Assembly: GCA_947650365.1 (NCBI GenBank)
Contig: CANTAL010000208.1
Coordinates: forward strand, 315,001 to 379,000
Length of the DNA: 64,000 bases
Direction of reading: 5' to 3'
Source of the DNA: Chamaelirium japonicum
Taxonomy: Eukaryota > Streptophyta > Magnoliopsida > Liliales > Melanthiaceae
Shown one piece after another: positions 12,396 through 23,304 of the stretch. Below the pieces are notes generated by a model. It did not search any database. It had not been told where the DNA came from and was given only the letters and a program-made list of their open reading frames with translations. The number at the start of each line of letters is the position of its first letter. Positions within the stretch are counted from its first letter, which is position 1. Position numbers and translations under genes: made by a program.

Positions 12396-13040
12396 CGAAG
12401 CCCTTCGAAGACTCGAACAATCCGAGGAGAGAAGATGTTATACCGTGCCTCTCCCCCAACCTCCAGCATGCCCTTTGCCCTGGGCACCCATAGTGGCGCT
12501 CAGGGCGCCGACACTGCTGCTTCCTGCAAGTCGACGACCGTCTGCCTCTCGCTTGAGACGTCTGCCGTGGAACCTTGGGCTTCGCCGATCACAGCAACCG
12601 AAACCAGCCCCAGGGGGAAGGTGCACAAACCTGCGACGTCCCCCCGGAACACTACTAGGATGTCGGCCCCCTCTCTCCTCTCCTTGTTCGGGGCCTTTCC
12701 CGAAGCCTTAAAGGATGAGCCGCTCCACTTTATGGTCTCTTCAAGAGATTGGGTTCTCTTCCTTGATACAAGAGGTCACACCTCCTTTTATAGCAAGGGG
12801 ATGCGATATGAAACGTGAGAGCATGGGAGACCAAACCCCTACAAGATTGATTTCTCTACCAATTCCCAACAACTCCTATCTCTTCATCCAACCTTTATGG
12901 CCAACCTCTATCTAGCCAACCCTTATCCAACCTAACCGAATATATCAGTCAACCTCTATCTCTCTAAACCGAAACATAAAGGTTGGGCTCTTGCATGGGC
13001 TTAGGTAACAGGCCGAACTTCATGGGCTGCCAAAACCCAA
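12396..13040. other. Unassigned, GC-rich then AT-neutral; possible old LTR remnant
   Basis: No credible gene. Short open frames exist at 12435-12818 but have no recognisable domain. A phrase ending CTTTTATAGCAAGGGG near 12783-12797 looks like a TATA region of an LTR, and element A may have inserted into an older retrotransposon here. I could not find a second copy in the window. Confidence 0.35.
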
Positions 13041-13230
13041 CATGGTGCAGTACACCGCGGTTTATCATTATAATGGCCAAAACGGTGAGGCTTTATGCGG
13101 TTTTGGTCAAAACCGAAACCGCACCGCTACACCGAAATCAATAACTAAAACCGCACTGCAACAGTTTTATATTTTGGCAAACCAAAACCGCACCATGCAA
13201 TGCTATTTACCATGGTTATCAGTTCTAAAC
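13041..13230. repeat. hAT-type MITE remnant with CGGTTTTGGT / AAAACCG subterminal motifs
   Basis: Short motifs (GCGGTTTTGG and reverse complements AAAACCGCAC) recur about ten times in both orientations within 190 bases, the usual look of hAT subterminal regions. No clean terminal inverted repeat or target duplication was found. From here to 13845 I see nothing else. Confidence 0.45.
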
Positions 13231-13846
13231 TGCACCGCTGCCAAAGTTTTTTCCCCCATCAAAATCTGAGCATTGTTAAGTTTTTGCCCACGGGTGGGCC
13301 ACTTTATTTATACGCCACACGGCCTATGGCATACTCAGGATTAGATCCTGCTTACCTCCCAAGGGTTAACCGTTGGGATGCAACCAAAGTTATATTAGGT
13401 CCAATTGTTAGCCACTACAAAAGTATAATCATGGGCTTAGTATAAGTTGTATGGCAATAATAGAGAACATAGGATACAAAGTTGGTTGATCTGTAATCCC
13501 ATTAGCAAGCCACTAACAAAGTAATGTCAACATCGATCCGTACTATAAATTAAAGTCTAACATAAAGTCTATACATTCATCCATAGAATATCCCCCCATG
13601 GGAGTTTAACAAACCCATCCAACTCAACTAACCCCCCTGTCTCCCTTTTGGCTTCCTAAGCTACCGATTTAATATGGCCTTGACTTTGACCCGATTGAAT
13701 CGGATTAGATTGGCACCTAACTCGGCCTCGGCTATCCAAATTACTAGTACTGATGGTGTGCGATGCAGACCCAGCATCGATTATTCATGACAGTGTTTGG
13801 ATTCTTTTTTGTTTTAGCTTGTCGGGAATCAATTAGAAACAAATGG

Positions 13847-14044
13847 GAGGCTGCCATGTGGCACCAAATGTCTCTGTTTTATAAGTATTTACTAGTACTA
13901 ATCTCTGATAAATCTTACGTTACAGCTCGAACATCCGTCACCGATTCCAGCTCCTCATAGTTAGAGAGAGAGAGTTCAAATATGATAAAAAAAAATAAAA
14001 ATAAGAGAGAGAAGGGCGAGGGGAAGCTGCCACGTGGCACCAAG
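13847..14044. promoter_or_regulatory. Duplicated block containing a perfect GCCACGTGGC G-box/ABRE-like palindrome
   Basis: The phrase GCTGCCA(T/C)GTGGCACCAA occurs at about 13851-13868 and 14026-14044, both followed by a TTTATAA stretch. The second copy holds the perfect palindrome GCCACGTGGC at 14029-14038, the core bound by bZIP/bHLH factors and by ABA-response factors. It lies 1.7 kb upstream of the HVA22-like start codon. A regulatory role is inference. Confidence 0.4.
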
Positions 14045-14770
14045 GGCCTCAACTTTATAATAGTACAGTATAAATAGATAGATGCATTTATATAAATTAT
14101 TTAAATAGATAGATTCCAAGCTCTTTAGGATGAGGTTGAGTCTAGACATCACCCACCAATAACAATTCTGATTATGGGTCCAAAGTTGGCTGACGGCTGG
14201 CTCCCTGAGCAGGTATTTGGCAGCGTTCCGGATCCATCCGTTTTTATCCGTAATTCCATACTTCTAACTACATGTTTCGGTAGAATGAAGGAAACGATAA
14301 TTTATCACTCCGTCTGTTTCTATGCTAACCAGAACTTTGCGACATCTGATTACATTAATAATAGTAATTGACAAAAATACCCTCTTATAAATGAGGTTTA
14401 GGTGGAACATCAATTCCTCGTGCCAAACACCTCCCCTAAAGCTCTGAATCACCGTCCGAACTCCTGATCAACGGCTCTCGGCGAAAACTGATTTCACAAG
14501 TGTGCATCACATGTGACTGTGTGTGCCTTTAATAAACGCTGCTCCTTTTTTTTTTTTTTCTTCTTTTTCCGTCAAGTGGGCAAAAACATGTGACCATAGC
14601 AAGCTCTCGTTATAGTTACCTCACGAGCTAACCCCACAATACACGCCGTTGCTTACATTGCAAGAGAAGACTGGATTCCGTTAGAGTACCAAAACAGCAG
14701 CAAGGTGAAAATGTATGATTTGCCCTCACCTCCCCCCACCGAACCCCTTCATTGACTCTTTTGCCACGTT

Positions 14771-14950
14771 TGTTAGATACCCTCTCCCTCAAAACCCATG
14801 ACAAACTCCAATGGGCCCCCCTCTTATGCGGAACGCAGGAAGAGGCACAACCCAGCCCCTCCCGAACCGAGACCGGGCGAAACCTCACTCTGATACCACT
14901 GTTAGATACCCTCTCGCCCCAAAACCCGGTTCATAAGTGTCGAGTTTTGT
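14771..14950 (-). mobile_element. TRIM retrotransposon remnant
   Basis: TGTTAGATACCCTCTC starts at 14771 and again at 14900, the second copy directly preceded by the iMet primer-binding-site complement CTCTGATACCA (14888-14898). This is the end of a miniature LTR element with LTRs starting TGTTAGATACCC, like the copy at 18724-19036. The second LTR runs only to about 14940 before similarity is lost. 14045-14770 and 14951-15500 hold no gene that I can support. Confidence 0.6.
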
Positions 14951-15526
14951 CCAGTTAAAAACCGAACCCGGGTCGAAATCGAATCCAAGACAGATAAGGA
15001 AAGATGTTGGGTATCTCCTGGGCTCGGATTAAGACCGAGTCAAAGGCGAGTCGCCCCGGTATCGCTATCTCTGATCGTAAAGACTCGACGCATTGGATCT
15101 AGATTGTTAGGCCCTCGATCTCCTACTTATAGGTGCGGGTGCAAACGAAAGACACCATGAGGTGGCGGATCGGATTGCGGGTGCAGTACTGAAAGGTTGG
15201 CTGTTTCTTTACGTGTAAGCTCTCTCCGGAGGTGGCGACTCTCCGAGCGGACAACAGTTGTTCGTGCTCTCTCAGTTGGGCTTTCGGGTTGTTTGTACGC
15301 TTGCTCTGATCAGCAAAGAAGAGAGAGGAGAGAGACCCAAACATCAGGGGCTACTCCAGTAATTTCGCACCAAGATCCAGTCCCATACTCCCTCGTCCCG
15401 CTCCAAATGGCCGCTTGCGTGTAAATTTCGCGGCAAGGTGTCCCCCAGAAGCAACCGTCCCTCGCCCTCCGCAGTCACGCGATTACCGAACCACCCACCA
15501 CCCTCTATCGAAAGCGAGAGGAGCCA

Positions 15527-15535
15527 TATATAAAT
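15527..15535 (+). promoter_or_regulatory. TATA box of the HVA22-like gene
   Basis: TATATAAAT about 205 bases before the start codon, followed some 25-30 bases on by a (GA)n tract that would fall in the 5' untranslated region. Position and composition suit a plant core promoter; the transcription start is inferred. Confidence 0.55.
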
Positions 15536-15555
15536 CAGCCGCAGTAGTTATCTTT

Positions 15556-15556
<1 letters not shown>

Positions 15557-15586
<30 letters not shown>
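15557..15586 (+). repeat. (AG)15 microsatellite in the HVA22-like 5' UTR
   Basis: Fifteen AG dinucleotides just after the predicted start of transcription. A matching (CT)n tract with one interruption begins intron 1 at 15777-15806, so exon 1 lies between a purine and a pyrimidine microsatellite. Confidence 0.9.
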
Positions 15587-15589
<3 letters not shown>

Positions 15590-15738
15590 TTGGGTCTCCT
15601 TCCTTGCGTCTCAAGCCACCATTAACATTCTCTCTCCTCGAAAACAGAGCAAAGAAGCACCGGACACTCCCCCCCGTCTCTTGGGCTTCTCTCCCTCTGT
15701 TTGGTTTCCTCTTCCCCCGCAGCCTTGGAGACTTCAGG

Positions 15739-15775
15739 ATGTTGGGGGAGCTCGCCACCAGGGTTCTTGTGTAAG

Positions 15776-15806
<31 letters not shown>

Positions 15807-18035
15807 AGACCAACTTCTTGTTTGTTTGGGACGAAATCAAGATTCCTGCTATGATGGGTCAGGCTGTTTCTTGGGTACGGGTACCCGGCGTTCGAATGCT
15901 TCAAGGCGCTGGAGATGCGGGAGGTCGAGATTCGGAGGCTCCGCTTCTGGTTGCAGTACTGGTAAGGAAGGATTCTATTGGCATCTTCGGCTCTGTTCCT
16001 GGGCTTTCCTCTCTGTTTCCTCTGTTTATGGTAGTAATTGATGAATTCATGAGGTGATCAGATGCTGGTGGCAATTTAGTTTCATGGGTAATTAGGGCTA
16101 GAGATCGAGCTTCGTGTGGGAACCAGGTCAATTCTCTCAAGAAAAAAAAATACCCACCAAAAAAAAATAAAGTTCCAAATCAAGAACCAGGTCAATTCTC
16201 AAGAAATTTGGTCGAACATAGAACTGGACAATGGCTGATGTGGGAAATTCTTTTGGGGAACTACAGAATTCCTGGGATTTGGCTATTTTGATGAAAAGAA
16301 AGAGGAGGATAAACTTGGGACTGAAAATCAACAATCAAATCACTTGTCAACATTTGCCCAACGAGGATGAAGTTTGACTGATTCGATCTTCTAGAAATGC
16401 ATGCTTGAACATTCTACATCAACTTCTTTTTATGGAGATTTACCATGGAGTCAAAATTTTGACAAATTTTTTGCTAAATTACTGACTTAGAAATTTTGCT
16501 AAATTTCGACATAGAAACCGTATGAAATTTTTTATAGCACCCAATTTTCGTTCGACAAAATAAAATTTCAACCGAAATGACCGACATCTGATCGAAATGC
16601 GAAATTCCATTATTTTTCGAACGGTTTAACTATAAGTTTTCATCTTCTTCAATCAAAAGTATCAATGTTTTTCCTCCATTCCGGTTTTTAGTCCATAACA
16701 AACATTATTTCAAGTTTGACCCAAAATTGATCGAAACCTAACAATTTTTTACCAAGATATGTCCTTACAAATTATAAAATTTTCACGCCAAAATACGACA
16801 AATTTTTTTCTGACCGATCGAAATCGACATTTAAAACTTTGCAATCTACATCAACTTCACTCTTACTTTTTTCCTCCCTTATGTTTGTTAGAGCAATTAT
16901 CATTTTATCCCGAGCCCCGAATCAAGTATGTTAAAACCCTCTTATCATAATAGGTCTTATCCCTTCAATTATTTGGAATTTGAATTGTATTGCTTGTGTA
17001 CAGATACATATGTAAAAATCCCAATGAATTGAGTAAATTGAATCTTGATTGTTTTGCAATTACTTACCTTAGCATTCAAGAGTGTAAGCCTTTTTTTCCT
17101 TTAATTCTAATACAAACACATGCAATATCATTAGACTCCTCTAATTTATGTCATCGGTACCATCATCGTCTCAACTCATCAAGATGGGTCGGTCGCCATC
17201 AAGGGAGATTGACAAGAAGTTTCCGACCAGCCATCAATATAGCTTCAACCCTCTTAAGGTTGACTAAGGACAACTTGGCAAATCATAGGAATGCCAAGAA
17301 ACCTAAAAGGCGGATTGGCAGATAAGAAGATCCACTTTGTCGTTTCGCATTTTAAACTCCTACGACCGAAAAATGAAGAAAAACAAAAAACAAAATCTCA
17401 TGACATAAACAATTACAATACGACTTAAATTCACTTAAATCGAATCTTACTAGCTTGCCTTAATGAAATCATCTGCAGGACCATAGTTGGGATCGTGACG
17501 GTCTTTGAGAGGTTCGGGGACTTCGTCATTTCATGGTATAACCATATATTCCTTTGATCATTGCAAATACATATACCTAATTGATGAGTTTGGGCATCTT
17601 CTCTCCTTCTATCTAATACGATCTGTTGCTAATCCTTGAAAGGTTGCCGATGTACGGTGAAGCCAAGCTCGCATTCTTCATTTACTTGTGGCACCCAAAA
17701 ACCAAGGTATATTACTATTCGAAAAGTCTCATACGTAGGTCGAATTTAGCGTAAACATTTCCGTTTTTTGAATTTTTTACATCGTTGAGCACGGCCTTCT
17801 GCAGGGTACAATTATGGTATACGAGGCTTTCTTGCGACCGTTGGTTGTGAAGCATGAGCCCGACATCGAGGAGAGGTTGCGGTGCTTTCGGGCTAGATCT
17901 GCGGATATGCTCCTCTTCTACATCAAGAATTTTACAGAGCGGGGACAATCTTTTTTCTTAGACTTGCTCCACTATGTGATCTCAAGGTCACCCGGGTCAT
18001 CAGCCAGAGAGGTAACTCTTGATTCCCGAAGTTGA
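15739..18035 (+). CDS. HVA22-like protein (TB2/DP1/HVA22 family), five exons
   Basis: Exons: 15739-15770, 15863-15961, 17479-17535, 17643-17706, and 17805 to a TGA ending at 18035. All introns are GT-AG and the phases join. The protein (about 160 residues) opens MLGELATRVLV, then YGYPAFECFKALE, RFWLQYW, VFERFGDFVISW, LPMYGEAKLAFFIYLWHPK and a C-terminal VYEAFLRPLVVKHE helix. This is the membrane hairpin layout of the family, which includes ER-shaping proteins such as DP1/Yop1; plant members are often ABA- or stress-induced. A donor-like GTAACT at 18012 could splice exon 5 to an unseen 3' exon, so the last eight residues are uncertain. Intron 2 is about 1.5 kb and contains a MITE-like segment. 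Confidence 0.93.
16430..16860. repeat. AT-rich MITE-like segment in HVA22 intron 2
   Basis: Many short TTTCGA / TCGAAAT motifs in both orientations and near-inverted ends (AAAATTTTGACAAATTT at about 16450, and AAATTTTTTTCTGACCGATC at about 16800). The style resembles the hAT-like elements at 48821 and 53146. No target duplication found. Confidence 0.4.
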
Positions 18036-18119
18036 CAGCTTTGCTCTACTCTTTAGTTTGAGTAATTTGATTTAGGCTATGAATTTGTTCTAGACACCAT
18101 GGTCTTTAAAAAAAAAACC

Positions 18120-18510
18120 ACCAACTGCCATTGCTTGTCCTAAGTCTGGATGAGAAAGGTTGAGGGTTTATGTTATGTCGAAACCTAGTCTTAAAAGACA
18201 GCTCAAACTATGAAATGAATCCTGATTCGATAAACGTCAATGCTAGGTCGTCACTTTTAACAGAAGTGAACGGCGAAGAAGAGATTCATAAAGACGAAAC
18301 CCCAAATAGATGGAACACCGCTCGCTCGATGGTTATGGTTACGATCACAGCCTGCAAAGCTCCCCTCCAAATCAACTTACAAAGCGCACCGACTCATGAA
18401 GCGCGGGGGTTTAGGGAGGGAGGTAAAGTTCGAGTTCAGGTGGAAAGCAAATTCAAATTCCTGCAGGAGTGGGGTTCAAGAGGATCAAAGTACGGCCACA
18501 AGATAATGAA
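18120..18510. repeat. Dispersed repeat related to an RTE-type LINE flank
   Basis: The phrase GGATGAGAAAGGTTGAGGG followed by a diverged but alignable stretch recurs at about 58480-58560, and the GATGGTTATGGTTACGATCACAG phrase (at 18329) resembles GATGGTTGTGATTATGGTTATGATC just behind the RTE fragment at 57650. I infer a repeat family linked to RTE 3' regions. It lies immediately behind the HVA22-like gene. Confidence 0.45.
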
Positions 18511-18723
18511 TCGACTCCTCCTGTGAATATGTGCTTGCTAGGAATTCTTGTGGGGGTTCTACTACTCTCTTTGTCATATAATTTGCCTTTGGGGATAGAT
18601 GTCCTTTTTTTTTTGTACGAATGACTTTAAATAGTTGCCCCGAACCATGTGATAACCGTAGTTCGGGGTCCACCTGTGAACTTCTGTCCCGGTCGTTCGG
18701 ATCAGTCGGCCCTTGGGATGGGA

Positions 18724-19036
18724 TGTTAGATACCCTCACACCTCAAAATCCAAGTCATAAGGGGAGGTACACATAGGTATATTAAGACAACACTGCCCGC
18801 TAGTCGATGTGGGACTGAACTTCAGCACTCCCCCTCAAATACAGGCCGGTTTTGTCCAATCCTTCTCACGTGGGTAAGCTCCCACTCGGCTTAACAGGCA
18901 TAGGTCAAATGTAGCTCTAATACCATGTTAGATTAGCCTCACACCCCAAAACCTTGATCGTAAGGGGAGGTCCACGGAAGTTATATAAAGACAAAACTGC
19001 TCAGCCCGCTAACCAGTGTGGGACTAAACTCCAACC
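18724..19036 (-). mobile_element. TRIM retrotransposon, both LTRs present
   Basis: Left LTR 18724-18827, right LTR from 18926 to about 19036, both opening TGTTAGAT and containing a GGGGAGGT block. Between them, in minus orientation, are a primer-binding-site complement GCTCTAATACCA (18914-18925, one mismatch from GCTCTGATACCA) and a CTCCCCCTC polypurine-tract complement (18828-18836). No coding capacity. A clear 5-bp target duplication is not visible. Confidence 0.8.
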
Positions 19037-19527
19037 GCCCCTGGGGTTCACTTGGTAGTGTAAAGATCGCAGCAATGCGAAACCGTACTTAGTGGAGACG
19101 GAAGATAGGTGTTTGTTGATGGATCCCGAATTAACCTCGGTGATAGTGTGGTTCGGAGAGACTATCCTTTCGTAGGCTCCTCAGATAATTCATTTATATT
19201 GTAATTTGCTTTTGGATTCATGAGCTCAGATTGCATAACTCAAATCGCCTTAGCATACGAAGGATTTTAAAATCCAGATGGCTTGACTAACAGCCAAAAT
19301 ATTATGCTCAATCTTCTTGGGGAGCATGCTTAATGGGTTGCTGATTCAAATGAGGTTCAAAACCCTGAAACCAAAATGTCAAAACATTACCCAGAAGGAG
19401 CAGCCGCCATCATCCAACCCTTATCCCATCCAAATGGCGTCAACTTTGGCACAAGCCTTCGCAGTTGGTAGCAAAATCCCGACACAATACAATTTCTCAT
19501 GGAAGGGGGGCATTGTCAAGAAACCTA

Positions 19528-19791
19528 GATTTGTTTTTTTTTTTTTAGGAGGGGGGGGGGTTGGGTGGTATTGCTAGACCCAAGAGTCACCACAAAGGTG
19601 TACAACCCACATCCACCGGAGAAGGGCACACGTGGCCCACAGAAAGTCACCCCACTATCAAGTTGGAGCGCCACACCGAGCCAGAGGAGGGGCCTTCCTG
19701 AACCCCAGGAAATCGCCACACAATCGAGCGGGGAGTGGGTGTCAAACCCGGGCGAAAGCTCACTAGGAGCGGTACCACTACCAACTGCTCT
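19528..19791 (-). mobile_element. tRNA-derived SINE with target duplication
   Basis: On the minus strand the head contains a pol III A-box-like TAGAGCAGTTGGTAGTGG (19791 downwards) and a B-box-like GGGTTTGACACCC (about 19738-19750). The tail ends in a C-rich run and poly(A), seen as poly(T) at about 19533-19546. The 10-bp duplication AAGAAACCTA flanks it at 19518-19527 and 19792-19801. Layout and sequence resemble the plant Au-type SINEs; the family name is from memory, not a search. Confidence 0.82.
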
Positions 19792-19801
19792 AAGAAACCT
19801 A

Positions 19802-20405
19802 TAATGTCATTTGAAGATTGGGATTTTTCTTTTAACACATTTTAAATTCGCAAAGCAACCCTTGATAGTTCCCCTAAACTAAAAAAAATAAAGACTTGTA
19901 CGAAGCAGATACATCGATCCTGATCGTGACCAACTTTTGGATGCCCCACCTAGGACAGGAGCCTCCTACACTAATGGAAATGATTGACATTTGCATGCGA
20001 GGAGCAATGCCTTCAAAAATATAAAAAGAACAATACTTGGCTCCAACAGTTGTTGCAGCGACGAGCAACGAGCTCCAACAAGTTGATACGGCAATCACTG
20101 ATTGGACCAAACTCCACTATCGTGAAATAAACCGATTAAAAAAAAACATTCAGTTTTATGTGGTAACAATTAATATGTGCCCCACATGATTGGCCATGGA
20201 GTAGTAGACCCTACATGTATCAAGTGGGTATGGTCCATTCATTGACTGCCACATCAGCTTATTTGTTGGAGCCGATGATTGTTCATATGAAAGAGTGTTG
20301 TTATCTGCACACACACACGGTAACTAGGGCCTCCCAAGTGATAAGAGCCACCATGTTAAATATTTTTCTTTCACGATCCCCTCATTCGGCCCTACTCATT
20401 GGGCC
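19802..20405. other. Intergenic, nothing recognised
   Basis: No repeat pair, gene or RNA that I can support in this 600-base stretch. Confidence 0.5.
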
Positions 20406-20630
20406 TTGTGCAAACCGTTGCCGCCACCACCTCCTACCATCTCCGCCTTCACTTCCTCCCCTTCTTCTTCCTCCTCCCTCCTCCTTTCTCCTGATCTTTT
20501 TCTTCCCCCTCCTCATTCGATCTCCTCCTCATCCATCCTCCTCCCTTCTTTCTTCCTCCTCCCCTTTTTCCTCCTCCTTTCTCCCCCTTCCTCTTCCTCC
20601 TTCCTCCTCATCCAAACCATCACCATCGTT
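20406..20630 (+). repeat. Pyrimidine-rich (CTCCTC)n low-complexity tract
   Basis: About 200 bases composed almost only of C and T with irregular TCC/CTT repeats. It creates spurious Ser/Pro-rich open frames. The following 20630-21500 has AT-rich runs and no gene I can support. Confidence 0.8.
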
Positions 20631-21539
20631 AAAGGTAGCAACCATGTCTGTGTGGAAATTGTTCGTCGGCTACTCATTGCGGACTACTTCGGCCAATGTA
20701 CACTAACATATGGACTGGGGTTCGATGAAAAAGATAGAGAGAGAGAGAGGGAACTATGGCGGTGGCAGCTATGGGTTGCATAGGACTGGCAGACCGACAA
20801 AGACGGGAGTGTTTGAGTGCCCTTATCAAAATATCAATATACTTGGAGGCCTTGGGACACCGTAGAAATTTTAATTCTTTGTTAAATTGGGTGTTCGATC
20901 AATGGGTTCAAACCGCACAGCCCTATCATGTTGGGCCCACTGATAGCTACATTTAAAGAGCCGGCCCCACGTCTTTTTGCTAGTCTACAACATTCCCTTA
21001 GCTCTCTCCGATGTTTCAGCTCCTCGATACTAACACAGATTCTCATCACGCAGGAAATCAAACGGCCAGAATCGCCAGGCCCTCCGTATCCCATCGCGGT
21101 CAGACGGTCGACGCTTCCATGCCCCACGACAGAAGCCGGAGCATACTACGACGAAGCCGACGACGTCATGGGCCCCACCGCCGAGGACCCAAGACGCACT
21201 CGGCCCCACCATAAGAACCGTAAGAAATCGTAGAAATCATCCGCTGTAAATAGTAGAATTCTAGTCGCGATATACAGTGAAACGAAGGATTGGAGTCCCT
21301 CAATTTTCTTTTTTTTCTCAGATCAAATTTTTCTATCCGTTTGATTCGAAATTCCCGATTCGCAAAGAATTCAGAAAATTCATTCTGTCACTATTTAATA
21401 ATTTCAGAAGAAAGAAAAAAAACCCAAATTCGATCCGTCGCTGTTTACAAAATCCTAGAAAAAAAAAAGAATGATCGCCGTCGTCCTCTCTCGCTGTGAA
21501 CGGAATCTTCCGGTTAGATGGTGGCCGCCCCTGACGCCG

Positions 21540-22007
21540 TCAGCATCGCCGTTCTCTCTCGCTGCAGCAGATCGTTCGGAGGATCCGCCCGACAAGCCCG
21601 AAGCAGGAGTCCAGGGATCGCCGGAATCCCCCTCGGCGGTCGCCGGACGGCTCGATCGACGACCCGGTCGGGAGGAGGTAGGCGTACGCGGCCAGCTTCA
21701 CCAGCGGGTTCTTGATCCGGATGTCGTCGGTGCCGGTCGGGGAGGAGAAGCTCGCCGCCGCCGACCTGGGAGACGACGCGAGGATGTCTCGGATGCTCGT
21801 GTACCCCGCCGCCTTCCAGTGGCGCAGCTGGAAGTCGCCGCTATCCGCCCCCCTTGCGTGCCGGATGTCGAGCACCGCCGGGCCGGAGATTCTCCTGCGC
21901 CGCCGGAGGGGGGTCTGCCTGCCGCCGTCGGGCCTTAGTTGGCTGAGCTCGAAGTCTTCCTTGGCTGGCATGGAGTCGATGGTTACATCGTCTTCCAACA
22001 CTGCCAT
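21540..22007 (-). CDS. Plant protein of unknown function, intronless, 155 residues
   Basis: An open frame from ATG (22007) to TGA (21540) with GC-rich codons, embedded in AT-rich DNA with a TATA-like box at the right distance upstream. Visible parts: an acidic start (MAVLEDDVTIDSM), an Arg-rich patch (PLRRRRR, about residues 33-38), HWKAAGYTSIRDILASSP in the middle, a conserved-looking IRIKNPLVKLAAYAYLLP block (about residues 96-113), and a Cys-containing end. No membrane span or signal peptide. The layout reminds me of small plant-specific proteins whose central block reads IKN-LVK-AA-AYL, but I cannot name a family. The antisense frames across this locus are shadows. Confidence 0.68.
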   Translation of the reverse strand: MAVLEDDVTIDSMPAKEDFELSQLRPDGGRQTPLRRRRRISGPAVLDIRHARGADSGDFQLRHWKAAGYTSIRDILASSPRSAAASFSSPTGTDDIRIKNPLVKLAAYAYLLPTGSSIEPSGDRRGGFRRSLDSCFGLVGRILRTICCSERERRC

Positions 22008-22014
22008 CAGAGAG

Positions 22015-22400
22015 AGAATGCGAAGATAGAAGTTTTTACATCTAGATGAGGTTTATAGAGCATATATAACTTATACCCCCTAAAATAGGGATTAGCACGG
22101 CTCGTTAGATTTAGGAGGATAATCAGTATAGATTTGAGTTTCGTTCCTAATCGTTGGATTGAGTCGTGGGGAGGTTGATCACCTTTCGCAGTGGGTCCCC
22201 CAACTTTTTCTTGCTTTTTTGGCTACCACCATAATTTTATAATTTTAAAACTGGATTGATCGATTTTGTGATATGTGGTCAAATTTTTTTGGTGGTGCCA
22301 CATAGGCCTATCGATTAGGCCCTCCCAGGAGGGCACCTGGCCCATCCCGTAAAATCCAATCAAAAAACTAGCACGTTAAAGCCCTTCCAAAGTCTGGTCA
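22015..22400. repeat. Promoter-region duplication, copy 1
   Basis: Aligns directly with 24320-24705 over about 350 bases at roughly 75-80 % by eye. Shared phrases are TTAGATTTAGGAGGATAATC, GAGTTTCGTTCC, GGCTACCACC, GTGGTGCCAC and GTTAAAGCCCTTCCA. Copy 1 is the upstream region of the unknown-function gene. Confidence 0.75.
22061..22070 (-). promoter_or_regulatory. TATA box of the 21540-22007 gene
   Basis: The minus strand reads GTTATATATG about 55 bases before the start codon. This box lies at the edge of the duplicated promoter block (22015-22400). Confidence 0.5.
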
Positions 22401-22704
22401 TACAAAGCATCAAAATAACCTACATTAACTTACTCAAAAAAAAAAAGGACTGCCGCCTCTAGCTCTGAGGCCAACAAAGCTTTGAAGTTTTCCAGCGACA
22501 GTCTTCTCGAGTCCCACTCCATCTTAGGACCGTCGCCGCTTCCGAGGCCAACAGCCTTCACCGCCCGATGGCCAACTACAGCAGGCCCAAGCCGGATGAC
22601 CACAGTTCGTCGTGCAGCGGTACCCTACCTGAGGTAAAACCTATCATGGCCCCATTGATAATATCGATTCGCTACCCCTTCGATTTCCGATCCCATCCAA
22701 CGGA

Positions 22705-23022
22705 ATGGGGTGTACCAGGGTCACCGATCTAGAGGCAAAGCTTGGCCAGATTCAGGAGAAGCAAACGAAGATGAAGGAGCAGTTGGAATCTATGGAGGCT
22801 GCCCGGAAGGAGCTCGAGGAGCCCAAGAAGCCGAGCAGCAGTGTCCTTGCCCTCTTCCTCTCAGCCCCAGAAGAAAAGAACCGCCTCCATCAGAAAAACC
22901 AGAAACCCAACTTGAAAATCCCCAAGAGAAGGCCGATCACCCCCTCGAGCATGACCTTTCGGGCTCTTTCCAGTAGAGCTACCTATATAATTGAGGCCCG
23001 GTCCCTCAAAGGATCGACCTAG
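22705..23022 (+). CDS. Hypothetical coiled-coil frame, possibly a gag fragment
   Basis: 105 codons beginning MGCTRVTDLEAKLGQIQEKQ, with heptad-like Leu/Lys/Glu spacing in the first 45 residues followed by a Pro/Lys-rich part. Such N-terminal coiled coils occur in plant LTR retrotransposon gag proteins, but there is no zinc knuckle or pol next to it. It may not be a gene. Confidence 0.2.
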   Translation: MGCTRVTDLEAKLGQIQEKQTKMKEQLESMEAARKELEEPKKPSSSVLALFLSAPEEKNRLHQKNQKPNLKIPKRRPITPSSMTFRALSSRATYIIEARSLKGST

Positions 23023-23165
23023 GGCCGGAGGTTTTTAAGCCCTTAAGGACTAGGGCCAGGGTCCACCTGTATATGTAAGGATCGGGCCCGAGCTCAGGAC
23101 CGGGCCGGGCATAGCTAGGCCCAACCCTAGCCCTGTCCGTTGACAGACCTAGTGTCATATTTGCA
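23000..23165. repeat. hAT-type MITE remnant rich in GGGCC / GGCCC
   Basis: Short GGGCCGGGC and CTAGGCCCAACCCTAG motifs end in GTTGACAGACCTAGTG, a form typical of the right end of plant hAT MITEs. The left end is not clear. Confidence 0.4.
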
Positions 23166-23304
23166 CGGTGCAGTAAGGGTGTTCAAAAAACAGACCAAAC
23201 CAATTAACCAAACTAAACCAACCCAAACCGAGTGGTTTGGGTTGGTTATTCCTATATATGGTTTGATTTGGTTTTATATTTTGAAGAGAAAGTTTTAGAG
23301 GAAA

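Noticed and set aside
20215..20783. Ser/Pro/Leu-rich frames
   Set aside because: Created by the CT-rich tract; no domain and no splice or promoter support.
21471..21938. 155-codon + strand frame opposite the unknown-function gene
   Set aside because: The minus frame has the TATA box, an acidic start and a better conserved-looking block; the + frame is an Arg/Pro-rich shadow of GC-rich DNA.
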